Made by a program: the position numbers and the translations under genes
The notes under the pieces: model-generated
Told to the model about the DNA's origin: nothing
What the model saw: only the letters and a program-made list of their open reading frames with translations
Database searches by the model: none
In this document: in pieces, positions 23,816-36,933 of the stretch
Numbering within the stretch: the first letter of the stretch is position 1
Layout of the letters: each line of letters starts with the position of its first letter
Assembly: GCF_002443255.2 (NCBI RefSeq)
Contig: NW_019211457.1
Coordinates: forward strand, 15,734,374-15,798,373
Direction of reading: 5' to 3'
Length of the DNA: 64,000 bases
DNA from: Varroa destructor
Lineage: Eukaryota > Arthropoda > Arachnida > Mesostigmata > Varroidae

Positions 23816-23867
23816 ATGGGCCAAGCAGCAAGTAGCGTTAGCTCTCGGCGCCGGCGGACGTGGCCAC
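23816..23867 (+). CDS. Candidate first coding exon of an N-myristoylated protein
   Basis: ATGGGCCAA begins in strong initiation context (A at -3, G at +4) and encodes MGQAASSVSSRRRRTWP, followed by C|GTAAGAG, a strong 5' splice site at 23868. MG-Q-A-A-S-S plus a basic cluster is the classic N-myristoylation and membrane-binding pattern. The exon ends in phase 1. I cannot find a convincing second exon in the AT-rich sequence downstream, so the gene would have a long first intron or extend into or past the gap. No specific family is recognised. It may be fortuitous. Confidence 0.33.
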
Positions 23868-26800
23868 GTAAGAGTTATAAATTATATTACATAAATTATG
23901 TACATATACATATATAGGGTGACCAACAGTAGGATCTGCAAGCTTTAGGCTTGTTGTTTTATACCATTAACAATAATCAAGCAGTAAGGGTTGCATTGAA
24001 CGTTGCGTCGTTTCCGTAGCGACGAAATGATGCCTAGCTTGCCGTCGAAATTTACTAATTCAGATGATGATTCATAGACGTTGATTTTATGGTTGGCGGA
24101 TACGTCGAGCACGAGGACTGAATGTATGCGATTGATAATACGTAAGTGGACGCGCAATGTTCTTTTTGTTAGTTACGTAACAGTTGTGATTTGGGACAAA
24201 GAAATTTCGGCTTCGTGTTTCGGCTAAACTCATATGGATTATGAGATCATAAGTGAACTGTTTTTTACGTTTTTCTTATAGCTGCTCTCCTGTTTGGCGC
24301 GCCTCATCTGACAGTTCCATTCACCGTTTTTGATCTGTCAAGTTAATTAATGTTTCGTATCTAATTTATAATTATACGCACGTGGAACGTACAACTCATT
24401 CCTCGCATCTGTAATGGTAACTGTAAAGGTTGTCGTTCTTTTTTGTTTTTTCCTTTTGCAAATTCCGCGTTGAGTACACGGCAGTACGCAGTATTGGTAA
24501 AAATAGCTATGAAATCTTTCGTCGTTTCGGAGTTTAGTCAGACGGTTGATTGTCTGGCCATATTTTGACTGTAAATCGACGACAGTTAATTCTTCCTGTC
24601 TGTGATGCACTGGCTGATTATGTTCGCCATCTCTGAAGCAATAATATACGATGGTGACGGGTGATATGGATGATTATGCTGCTGTGAATCAATTTAGGTA
24701 TCTATACGAGGACCCGTTTTGGCAATCCAGCCACTGCTTTATTGGGAGTCGCCAAGCTAGCAGGCCGTTGTTAGCCGCCGATAGCAATTGTAGCCCAAGG
24801 TAACTAAGCAGGTTACTGCGAACCAGCTTACCTTATGCCCAATCTTCACGACAACTCGGCTTATGTAGCCAAACAATGGCGTACGATTCTAAGCTGAACG
24901 GTTTCCCCTTTGGCGGTGACCGTGAAAGATGCGCAATCAAACGGCGATATTGCGCGTTGACTGGTTCAATAGCCAGTTCGTGCCGCATGGGCATACAGTG
25001 GGGTCATCTTTTGTCCTTGATAGGCGATGTGATGTCAGCGTGCGTCGGGGCGGTTTATCGAACCTTGGACAGAAAAGCGTAAGTGGGAATATTTCAATCT
25101 GATCAATGCAGTGCCCGAGTAACTGTGTCCGCAAATTTTGTTACGTAAGGAGAGAAACGTTACTGAATTCTTATTGCAGAGATGATTCGATTTCATTAAA
25201 GTGTGTTTACAAACAAGCGACCTTTCGAGCTTTTTCGACATTTTACACGTCAGAATGCTCTTACCCAAACAATAATCTATCAGCTTCCCTATTGGTCCGT
25301 ATGTATATACAAAAACTGTTATCAAACAACGTTAGCTTCCCGCAATCCCCTAGCTATGCCAAACGGATTTACTTTTACTAAGTTACGCACCCCTTCCATC
25401 GCACACTTCGGATTGTTATTGGCTCTTATAACTATCGGCGTAGTAAGTTAGCAGCTAAGTGTAATTACTTCGCTTTTTTCTTTTCCGTTCCATTGTCACT
25501 ACCCCATCGGTCCATCAATTAGTGGCTTCGTACTTCCACGGTTCTCATGGATTCGTCTGCCAGTGGGGACTAGCATAACGCTGCCGATGAGCTATGTCGG
25601 GTCATTATTACGCTCATGATGTAGGCGGGCACTTTTTCTTAGTTGGGTCACTCGTAGATGTTACAGTAGCTTTCCAATTGCTTTACCTGACTGTTGTTGT
25701 TGTTCGTGAGGCTACAGTCGCAACCATCGTAATGGTCAGTGATAAAAATGGCATAGTATTTTCGACTTTGTCGACTTTTGCAATGGAATCGTTTGCCTTG
25801 GCTCAAGCTTAGTTGTGAGTATTACGTTAGCGCCGGCTCGTTTCGCGATATGACGACACTGCACAAAGCATGGCCATTCCGCTTGCGTGAAAATTAGCAG
25901 CTGGCAAGTTGAATGAGCACGTGCTCTTGACGTGCGTCATGCAGGCAAACCCCTGCTAATAGATTTGGATTGGAGCCGTCAGGGGTTTTTGGCCGCGCCA
26001 AAACTTTTTAACGTCTCGGTATTCTACCAACCTCGTCCTCCTGGATTGTTGGCAATTCGGCTGACTAAACAAGCAGACAACACAAGTAACCGCTGCTGGT
26101 AGAAATAATAATTTTCGTTTTCGGATAGCTACAACACTTCGGATACTATTATTAGTACGACCCATTACTGTGCCAGGTTGCCGACGGTCATCCTATTATA
26201 GTATTATATAGTATAGATGGAGGAAAAAATATTGTCCAAAAATATATATTCAACAGAATGAAATGTGACGGGTTCATCGCAAAATATTGAGTAGTCGAAA
26301 AAATATTGACTACCTTCGAGTCAAAATCGAAGCAAATATTTTTTATATTTTGAAATAATATTACCCTAAATATGCGTTACCAAAAAACAACATCATAATC
26401 TCATGACTGAAAAACTTCTTTTGGTAACTGGGCAAAAAATTGCGACCAGTGGTTTTTTTTTTTGATCCCTTGATTGAAACCAAATCGGTCCCGATTTTTT
26501 CCGTGGATCGTTGTAATCTTGTCGATGTCCAAAGGAGCCGTTTTTTTTTTGCTCGACTTTTTCATAAATCGTGGAACACATTTAATTGATTTACACATTC
26601 ATTACCTGTAATCAACCGCTATAAAAATTATTTGGTTTCGTTGTGTTTTTGTAGAGAATTTCGCATATGGATTTACGATCGGATACATTATCTTGCGTCA
26701 GTTCGTATAACACACGAACATCGGAGCTTTTTTTTTCTAGCAAATGTCCTTCAACCAGTTATTGATGATTAGGTTCGGATGGGAAGGCCGTTCAATATCT

Positions 26801-28801
26801 CTTCATCGGTTCTATATACGCCGGTAACGGTGGATGGTAAACAAGCCACGAACGTCCTTAAGCAGCACTTGGAACCGACATGATGGCAATGATGCCTGGA
26901 AATTTTCTACTGTAATCGAAAGTAATCTATTAGGTGGTATAGATTTAGATTATATAATACAAATAATAATAACAATAATAATAATAAAAACAAACAAAAG
27001 AACAACGAGACGAGTAGAAGCTATACATACCGACAAACAACCATTTTGCTTGGATCTTGTCATTTTATATTCTACATAAAAAGTTGGATTTTGTTAACTG
27101 TAGATAAATTTTTTTTGTTTGCATTTAGAATAGAGAGCGCCATTGTATTAACACTTGACACTAATCGAACGGGAGTTATGGAACATTTCCTTATTTTATT
27201 ATTTTGTTTTAGTTATAATACATATGTAATAATAACATCTGATAAAGGTCTAGAATTAAGCGCTATGGGTTCAAGGGCCTGGGCAGCGATAGACGTTTTG
27301 CTCTAGCTAATAATTTGTGTTATAAAATCCCCCGAAATTCTCTAATAGATGCAAGAATATTGGCTATAAATCTCATTTTTGTAAACTGAATTGTGCAAAT
27401 AAATTTTGCTCGTTTTCGCGCCGGAGTTAGTATGTGAGTTTCAGCTGTTTTATCCAAGTAGCTACATAGAAAATCCAGAAAATCCCCCCATCGTCGTCGA
27501 AAGATATTTACCGACCAATCTACGTTTGTCGGTCGTATTTTTTGTTTGCACCAATTGAAAACTGGTTATACGAGCTTTGCAGGTAACCCTGCCCTTGTAA
27601 TTTCCCGAAATAATGACTTGTATAAAAAGACCACTTGTTTTTGGTAGCAATTTACGCGAGCCTTATTTATCAAACGAAATCGTTGGAAGAGCTTCCTCGA
27701 GCTACTGTACTTTCTTTTAACTACTATAATTGTCCTGCTGTTACGTTTTTCTCTAACTGCACAAAATGCGTATCAAAGTAACCTCCATGCGGCCAGTCGA
27801 GGTTTTGCATTATCTACAACATAATGATATAAACAGTTTGCATTACAGTAAACGCGAATATGCGACAAACGTCGGATTATACTTTCGTTGTTGGCGTTCC
27901 TTACGGCTCGCCCTCGCACGCAGCCCCAACTTTCACCGTACACATACCATTCAAAAATAAACAGACGTAATTGGTCGTAACCTTGACGCTATTTTTATCA
28001 CGAGTATGCCTTGTGTTCTTTCTCAGCTAAGCTACTACGTAGCTTATTATTACTACTGGCGCGTCTGCTTCTAATGTCATGTATGGAAGCGGGCGATGAC
28101 GCTTGCCTGTGTAAGCGCTGAGCGGGAAAACAGCAATAGCAATGGCTATAATGGGAACGATCCCGGGATATAGATGCGAGACGTCTGTTTAATTCGGCGA
28201 CGGAGTCGCGATTCAAAGATAATGGCATCGGTACCCCGAGTGTCAATCTCTTTTGCCTGATCCGAGCTCTAAACTAGATGCAAAAATAGCTAAAAGGAAA
28301 GATGAAACGCTCAAGCGGTTCATTCAACGTTCAAGCGGCAATGGGCAGAGACACCGGGAAAGTGGTCTTTAGTCACCTATTACGAAGTTTTAATGTAAGC
28401 GATAATAATACTACGAGCGATCGTTAAGATGATTTTTAGAAAAATGTTTTTCCTTCTTATTTTTGGGAAAGAACAGGTTCTTCGGCTAAATACTGCAGAC
28501 GACGACAGAACTGAGTGACGCTACATAGCTAAAACAACCGGATGGTAATAATGGTTGTATATCTAATGGTAATAAAAAACGGAAAATTTTTAAATAAGTG
28601 TGCATGCGAACGAACGATATAACACGCTACATTTGTTAGATAAACACTTCCAGTCATCTGAGTGAGTTCCGTGGCTACTGTGAGGCTGTTAAATACGCAC
28701 GAGGAAACGAAAGCACATATAGGCTAGATGTGAAACACCAGATATGCAACCTGTCTGCAGTCTCCTCTGAGCATAAAAAAACAAATTCTTCTATTAAAAA
28801 A
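23868..28801. other. AT-rich region, no gene recognised
   Basis: Possibly the first intron of the 23816 candidate. A 50-codon ATG frame at 24651-24799 ends at AAG|GTAACT, a donor-like site, but has no identity. The frames at 25594-25812 and 26834-27306 show no motif. Confidence 0.35.
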
Positions 28802-28839
28802 CCGCATAGTGAGAAATATATATATTTCTCACTATGCGG
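28802..28839. repeat. Perfect 38-base palindrome
   Basis: CCGCATAGTGAGAAA, then (TA)4, then the exact reverse complement of the first arm. It is followed by a (TA)n microsatellite at about 28914-28936. It could form a cruciform or be the joined ends of a small foldback element. Confidence 0.9.
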
Positions 28840-30119
28840 CTTACAGGAAGATCAACACATACAGCATTTGTCAATGTGAAACATTGAAAAATATAAAATT
28901 ACCGGGAGTTAGTATATATATATATATATATATATAAAGACACCTTTAGGTGCGCTTCTGTAGACTTTCTATTGTTTGCTTTGTAAAATGGGTAGCTTTA
29001 CAGGATAGGAAATTATTTTGAGCGGACATTTTTGCCGCCGAGGATCGATACAAGAGCATTACCACTTATGTGTTCAAAACGCGAATACAGAGTATCAGCG
29101 GCCCTGCAGAACAGCCTCAGTTGACATTGACAGACCACTACAGACTGAAATGCTGGCTGCAAATGGCAACGATCCACTTGCTGCTTCCCCTGACCGCATT
29201 AGTAATCGACCGTATGTATAACACATTACTGAGTATTTAACAACGAGAAACACCGATTGTGATCATAGCTTCGATTCATAGACGGTAAACGTGTGAATAC
29301 TCACGCGTAACACCATTGTTGGGCCATTGCATCTCAAGATACAATAGTCAGTAGTCAATATATATATAACAAACCCATCCTCTTAATTGCTCTCTATACA
29401 TCTAGGTAAATCATGCAATTGTTTCTGCGAATTTCAAGAACTAGCTGAGTATAATGGAATACGTCTAGCGCGCTATGATAGCCAGATATTGGTAGCCCCA
29501 ACGAAAAATAATTCAAATATCATTATTAAATGGTATAAAGTAACGCAGTTAAAAACAGCTTGGAGTTACAATAGCTCATCAGTCGCTTACTCATCTTGTC
29601 ATATATAACAATATACGTATATATACATCTTTGTTTTTTAAAATATTCCACTCAGGAACCAGTTTGGCTAAAACGCTTACGCGCTTCATAAACATCAATC
29701 ATCAAAATATAACTCGTTCTCTTTTTGACGATTCATTCCACATATGATTCAAGCACTTAGCGGTCGTTCGGTCATAGCGATGCGTATTTCATGGTACAGT
29801 AAAAGGGTTCACTTAATCGGACAGATCTCGCGAGGATCCGATCTAACCTATCGTCGTGTGCTTGCCTTGCATGTGTGTTAATTACAATCAGCCAAACATA
29901 TGGAAGTCCACATATATTACATCTCCATAGAGGAAACGGAAAGGATAAATATTACTTCCGTTTTCGGTATGTTGTGCTGCACGCTGAGAATATCATCGTT
30001 TAACGGCCAACCATTTGGCTTAAGAAAAGTGTTCTCAGATTGAGTTGGGTCAAAGTTGTAGAATACAGAAAGTGTGTGAAGTCTACTGTGGTACGTATAG
30101 CATACGTAAACGCTGATGA
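28840..30119. other. Intergenic, no gene recognised
   Basis: AT-rich, with a (TA)n run near 28920. The short frames at 29018-29221 and 29387-29608 carry no recognisable motif. Confidence 0.4.
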
Positions 30120-30292
30120 TTAAACGTTTTTCATGATTTACGGCTGGTGTTGCTTCAGTAAATCGGTCCTTTAGGCAGTTGGCTCCTGCCAATACGTAGC
30201 GAAATATGTCTACGACTGGACTGAACCGAGAGCACCTTACATGTCCCTAAGTATTTAATAAACAAACGCATTACTGCGCCATTACGGTGGCA
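30120..30292 (-). mobile_element. tRNA-derived SINE-like element, copy 3
   Basis: Minus strand from about 30291: GTAATGGCGCAGTAATGCG (A-box-like), TTTGTTTATTAAATACTTAG, CTCTCGGTTCAGTCC (a good B box), then the shared body starting GGCAGGAGCCAACTGCC and continuing CCGTAAATCATGAAAAACG. Its B box is the best preserved of the family, its body the most diverged. Confidence 0.55.
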
Positions 30293-31139
30293 CGCGCTGA
30301 TGGTAGAAACATTTCACCACTAGGTTTCACAGCTCCCAAATAATATCAGCTACAACTAATTCTGTATACGGTAATTAATATAACTAAGTAAGTTTGGGTT
30401 GAACGTGCCTTTAGTGGACAACTTTCACTTATGCGAAAGCTTTACATTTATTGCTAATCGGGCTATTGATAATTCGCAAAAACTAGCAGCAGCCGTCACT
30501 ATGGAACGGTTTTTACGTTTAACTATCTATCGATACCTAATCCTAACGGTAAAGGCTTTCTACCTTTCGCACAAGTTACAGGTGTATATTTACCTGAGTG
30601 TATACATTTTCATTCGCTTGGAACTTCGATATGTATAAGACGTTATTAGTTGATGTAATTAACTGCCCCTCGTGTGCGATCCGGTGTAACTGCATGCAAA
30701 GGTTCCTCTCAACAACCTTTGGGTGGGGTTTTTCCTTTTGTCGCTTGAAACATCGTCGAAATGAAATTCACCCTCCCGTTAGCTTTCAACGAAAGTGTCT
30801 ACAGTCAATCGACAGTCTTAATTTTTGTCAAACAAAATCCGTTATTGACTTCTGTTGACTGGCCTGAAATGTCCATGGAAGCGGTTTGAGAAGACTGATG
30901 CATGATATCAAAAATAACGAAGTGCTACCTAAGTATTATTTCTCCATATTAAAGATTAATAGGCGACGTGGTATTCTTTCGGATTCATGGACTGAGGATG
31001 GTACCCGATGGCTACCGTATAGTTCAGAGGTGTTCCATTTGAATCAGCTATACTGACGATGAACATCGAATATGGTGAACACACAAAGCAGACATTATGG
31101 GATCAGCTTGTTTTTAGCTCGCTCACAGACTGGCCGTAT
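30293..31139. other. Intergenic, no gene recognised
   Basis: The frames at 30399-30638 and 30598-30858 overlap each other and show no motif. Confidence 0.35.
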
Positions 31140-31290
31140 TTAAGGGGCGGGGCGGTGCCTTTGTAGAGACAGTTCTGCGAGCAGCAACTACAAACGTGGC
31201 GGCTGTTTGTCGTTTGTCAGTCGACCTTTGCCCGATTAAATTGTGTGTTTCGACATGAGCCAGATACAGACAGACAAACAACTAAAGGGA
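31140..31290 (+). promoter_or_regulatory. GC-box patch, promoter-like
   Basis: A GGGGCGGGGCGG box at 31144-31155 in otherwise AT-rich DNA, followed by TCAGT/TCAGTC initiator-like words. The first ATG after it (31254) opens only 17 codons before TAA with no splice donor inside, so no coding exon is supported. It may belong to a non-coding transcript. Confidence 0.25.
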
Positions 31291-34200
31291 CTTATAGCAA
31301 CGCGATAAGGGGGTAGTTCAGTGCAGGGGGCTGATTCAGCTATCAATAAACCTACTACCATCAGGCAAAAATGCTGCGAGAAGTGCCGCTGTTGCTGTTG
31401 TGACGGCTGGTTAACGGCATCAATATTGTTGTAGTTAGCCGCCTAGTACGGTAAACATAGTTTGTTTTTTTTTTTAATAAAAAACAAACAAATTAAAAAG
31501 ATAAAGGTTATAATATTATTAGACGATATGGAAGGGTGTTTTTTTGTTATTTTATTCCAGGCATTTTGTTATCGTATCATTTTACATACAATGTATTGTA
31601 TTATATTATACTGATTAATAGTTATTGCGGACTGTAGTTGAAACTAGAAAAAAAAAAGTAGAGAAAGAATGTTACGAAATACGACCGCTGTTCTAAATAA
31701 CTGAGAAGGTAAGACGCTGTTAGCTACGGAGTTTCACATTGAGTACCGTGATACAGACTTCAATTGAACATATGTAGATGCTATTTATATTACATAGGTT
31801 ATTTCGTGTGATTTGTATTTGCATGCTGAAACTTTTCTGCTTATTGTACCGCGTGAACTTGGTTGGCGACCGTGTGAAGTTCACCCGTCAGGTCGGCCGG
31901 CATTGTAAAGATAATGATTTGGTCGTGGCTGGAAGTTAGAATAAATTACAATTTTGATATACAAGACTACGTGGGAGTAAGCGTGCAACATGCCGGATAC
32001 GTGATATCAGCGTGGGACTTCAGGGGTGGCCCCCCTGGTTATCTGAGCATGGTTATGTTCACAAAATCAACCGTCGTTTCACATAATAGCGCAATCGCAC
32101 TTACGGGTTTTCTTAATGACTTTTGTGGAAAATTAGTTTTAAGCGCAAAAAATACAGGAAACAACGCTCTTGAAGGACGGATCCTTGTATACGCGCAGAA
32201 CGCAAATTGAAATAAGGGTCTTCCTTATCCTCTGCTATTTAATGGCAAGCGTCACATAGAATGACAAGTTTGTCATTTCTTCACCTGCTTATACATTTCG
32301 TGCTAAGGAGGACTTCATACTAGCCATGCTTTAATGAGGCAATTCCCTAACTTCTACTATCTTCTGTGCTTGATTAGATAACGCTTACATGTATGTAATT
32401 TACACTTTGGAAATTGCGCCGAACGAATTGTTTATCCTTGCCCCGTACCGTCTTGCCACCCCAGTAGCTTAAACACGCATATTTACAAAATGTTTATTGC
32501 GACTGCAATGTCATATAACATAGCTTATTCAGCGCGTATTACGTGACAGTCACATGAGGATTGTCAAATAGGATTATTTGAGCGACAACGCATGATGAAG
32601 ACGATCGATTCCTAAAAACATCTACTGATTTTTCGATTGGCTGTTTGTGCATCCAAATAAATCGTGTGGATTGTTTTTCGTGTTACTGTCTTTGTTGCTA
32701 ACGCTACTACCGCAGCTCTTGAGTCGTTCAGGATGGCAACTGCTCTTTACAGCGTGGATTAATCAAGTCTTGCGCTATCGAGGTTTGTCTTCTGACGCTG
32801 TCGGATCAATCTTTTCCCCGCCCCCTCAGTAGTTTTCTATACCGTTTGCCAGTAATAGGTGGGCGCTGTTTCTCGGTGATGGACACGTCATGTTTCGCAA
32901 TGATTTGTATTGTTTTTTTTTGAAATTTTTCGTTTTGTTTTACGCTTCGTTTTTTCACTCATTTTTTTTCGCGTCCATTTCCCGTGCCGTTTGTGCCAGT
33001 AAAAGGCTTAAGACGTACAAAACGGCAAGACCCATATGCTGTATTGCTATCCATATTATTAGCGTTTAATACGCGTTATAACATCAATGCGGCAGCACAA
33101 TTAATTGGGCGTAAAGTTGACTAATTTAATCGAAAGTTCGGGACGATTTCTATTAGTGTGACAGTAATTTATCGCATTACACAGTAGACAAGGCAAAGTA
33201 GTAGCAGTAGTAAATGGAACAAACTTTATTTCAGCATCTGACAGACGGACCATGTCCAATATCATTGCGTTTGTCGATCAGCAGTGGCTGTACAGAAGCT
33301 CCTCTTTTGATTTCCTTATTTATCCTTTGACAAGTTTGTTTTCACTTGACAACATACAATATTCACAGTGAGCAAAAACAGCCAACTAAAACCCTCAACA
33401 GCATTTTATCCATATAAAAAATAATAAATTTTTACTTAGCTAGCTCAGTCTATTAATCTTGTGGGCTCGAGTATCGTTTCCAGGGGTATGCCCTCGTTCG
33501 TGAACAATCTGCTAATATCTATCGATGGACGGTAAAAATGCCGACTATAGTTTGTATCTATCGTCTCTTTGTTACGTTTTGCTTGCTCGATTCGTTAGTG
33601 CAGCTGTTGTGGTTTGTTGGGTACGATGCTGTAATGATTTTGCGTATTTCTGAGCAGTCCAACGCTTCCTACCGAGCATTACGCGTGGACCGGCGTCAGG
33701 TAGCAAAAACCGAGTCGTGTCTCGCCGGCTGCAGTGACGACTCGGTGGCTCACGTGCCTTCAATTCTGGTGTTGCTCTTCCTATGTTGATTACGGCTAGT
33801 TCTCACATTCATTATCCTGATCATTATTGTTAGCTAATACTCTACAAGCGGGCTCATTAATTAACCGTAGAGAAGTGTATTCTTAAGGTAATGTTGGTAA
33901 AAAAGCGGCGCCAGGGCTTGTCGTCAAAATGTCAGCTGAGGGTTAGCCACGAAAGAACTGTCACGGTATAATGATGTGGTAGGTGGTTAGCACCGGACGA
34001 CTGATCTAAACGGTTATTACTGATAGTAATTATCGTGCTAAACTGATAAGAGCAGAGCGTTTGTAACATGAGAATAAAGCTTTCAAGTACGTCTAGGTGG
34101 CGGGTTTGTGTGAAGTCCCGTTTTCTTCTATATATTTAAATTTTTGGTCTCAAAAGTGCTATTTATCCATAAGGAAATCAGCTTAGACGTTGGTGATCCT

Positions 34201-36833
34201 ACGTTGTATTTTCCGTTGTCGACAATTATAGCGAGCCTTCCAATGTAGCTTGCTAAAAAACGCCTAAAGAGGTAGCTATACAATCTAAGAGTAATATAAC
34301 AATTATCTGGCTAGAAAAACGTGCGTCCGCAATCTACAGGTCAAAAAATATAAATTATAAGAATACCTAGGGCGGGCTAAGTTCTACCTAAGAGCCAAAG
34401 ATACGTATGCATTAGAATTGTGATAAACTGGACTTCTAGAGCTTAAGTAGAATGCTATGACGTCTGGTTACACTATGCGTAAGTTTCAAACGTAGTTGCA
34501 TAGAACTTACAAGCACATCAACTAAATACCTAGAGTCCCATAGAATTCCTGGAGAGAGCCGTAGGTTCGGCGGTGATTAACGTCATGCTAAACATCCGGT
34601 TTCATGGATATATGCACTCATAAGTGCCTATCGAGTGTCAATTCCTCCTGAGAATACGGAAGAACGAAAATTTGCCACAGGGCTTTCGCCCTCTCTCTCT
34701 CCCTCTATTCATATATTAACTGGTATCGATGATGATTACCACTTATATTATCTATGAAAGTCGATAGATTTTATCGACGGATTGCGCTTCCGTTGTCAAT
34801 AACTTAGCAAAGGCTTTCTACATATTAAAACGGTTTTTTTGGACAGCCACTCCGATTTGATGGAGCGATTTTTTCGTCATCGTGGGGTATGTTTGTATGT
34901 CTTGGCTGATCACATTGAGTTGTCCTATGTCCGCTGCAAGTGTTCTCTGCGAGAGGGTAAGAGGCTGCTGTTTTCACAGATTGACCGTCAGACACATCAA
35001 ACTACATGAGTGTTTATATATCCGCAACAGGCAGCATTTAAACATCTTGGTTTGTAAACCTAGTTTGTACAGATGTGATTAATGAGTCTATAACGCTTGC
35101 TCGATTGTCATCATGCGACGATTCTATGGCTCAGGCAGGCAAACTGGAGTTTCCTAATTGAAACATGTAATTTATATGCTACGATGCCATTGAGAAAAAC
35201 AAGCTTACACCATTAGTTGTTCGTATTTCAACTAGTTGTAATATCGATATATTCAAGCATTAATCAAGCAAATAAAGGTAATAACGATTACAATGGGACC
35301 ACTGTATACTTGCGACAAAGCCAGTAGTATCCTCTGGTCTTTATACCTTGTCGCCGTAATTGGTCGCCGTTCCCAACCACTGCGCAGCATAAACAGAATA
35401 AAAAGTAAAGTATGTGGCTTCTATTAAAAGCTTCCAGTAGCTTTGAAATCTAGAATTGTCACTCAGGCAATTTCTGACCCGCCCAATGAATTCGCCGTAT
35501 TCAGGAATCTGTTTTATCTATCGTATAATTATAGATAGATTATTTCAGATATATTCCTTCTACCTATGCCCGAGTGGTACCCGAAAGCAGCAGAGCTCAA
35601 GATGGTCCATAGGCTGCTTCAGTCTGGGAAAGGGCAACGTTCAGCAGCAAAACGATTAAAAAAGCTGGAATTAGCTCGAAGTGGCATTTTGAACAGATAT
35701 TTTCATGAAGGGTTATCCGTGAACCTTGTAATTCTGCCTCCATGACATTTATACAATCACCGTACGCGAAACTACTTTTAAGATGTCCATTAGATGAACT
35801 GCGACTAACCTACTGTACACATTCTGCAAAAAAGAAGACATCGGTCTGCTGGGCAAAAAACATCGAAAATCGCGTTGCGTGTCGCTTACACATGTATATC
35901 CTCGAATAGTCCTTTTATTTGAAACAACTACTGAGTTCGTTTTATTAGAATCAGTAAAAAGTTCGTCTTTTCATTGTCTTTTACCCTAGTCGACCCCCTG
36001 GATTGTGTTGCTTCGCGTGGCACTTGCTTCATCTATTCGAACAATGCTTGCTAACCAATTATGGCACGACCGTAAATGAGCAAAAGTGCAGCCAATAGCA
36101 GCTATACGCACGCGGCTCCCTCCGTACGATCCGATGTTACAGAACAGCGTTATTTCGGCGTCACCGCCATGTTACCGTTAACCTTGACACGATTTGCAAT
36201 AAATGGCTAGACTGGCGGACAGACAGGCTCACACAGGACGGCAGCACACGTCACCGCAATAATGGAGTCGACTGAGTAGTTGTAATAGCAGAATAACTAA
36301 AACGTTTGGCGTGGGCCACCATCGGCGTTGTTACAATCATAGGACAGCTAACTTGCCTGGCGCTGATGTGCCTGTTGTCGTATTGGTAGCGCCACAATGA
36401 ATCGGTGTTGTTAACGCCGGCCATATCTGGAATGGACGCGTCAAGGTATTGGGAGATTTAGATGCAATGACTATTCTGTCATTGTTGAATACGTTGTGTG
36501 ATCATAGGGAGATTGGGGTCATTATGTTAATTGACTATATAAATGTACGCATAAAATCAAGCCTTCTAAAAGAGGACAAAAGAAAGGAAGGATTCAATAC
36601 AATGAAGACGATCTCTAATGGCCTGCATTGGCCTTCTTCTGCCTAGGAAGTGTGGCGAAGATTGGTAGAGGACGACTAGACGAGGTATGCAGAAATGATG
36701 TGAACTTCACCCCTACACACTTCGTCCTATCATCGATCTTTGCTCAGATGAGGTTGAACACTATATATGAACGATTTCCGGAAAACATTAGTGAAAATGT
36801 CATCTTTGTAACAATAGAAGAAAAACATATATA
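31291..36833. other. Intergenic, no gene recognised
   Basis: AT-rich with T and A runs, such as a foldback of T-rich and A-rich arms near 31462-31490. The 98-codon ATG frame at 31914-32210 has no recognised domain. A GC-richer patch around 36050-36420 has a CCAATAG word and CpGs but no supported exon. Confidence 0.4.
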
Positions 36834-36933
36834 NNNNNNNNNNNNNNNNNNNNNNNNNNNNNNNNNNNNNNNNNNNNNNNNNNNNNNNNNNNNNNNNNNN
36901 NNNNNNNNNNNNNNNNNNNNNNNNNNNNNNNNN
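36834..36933. other. Assembly gap (100 N)
   Basis: Exactly 100 undetermined bases, the usual placeholder for a gap of unknown size. Both flanks are TA dinucleotide sequence, so an unresolved microsatellite is the likely cause. Frames crossing it are artefacts. Confidence 0.98.

Noticed and set aside
31254..31307. 17-codon ATG frame after the GC box
   Set aside because: It reaches TAA with no splice donor inside and shows no family similarity.
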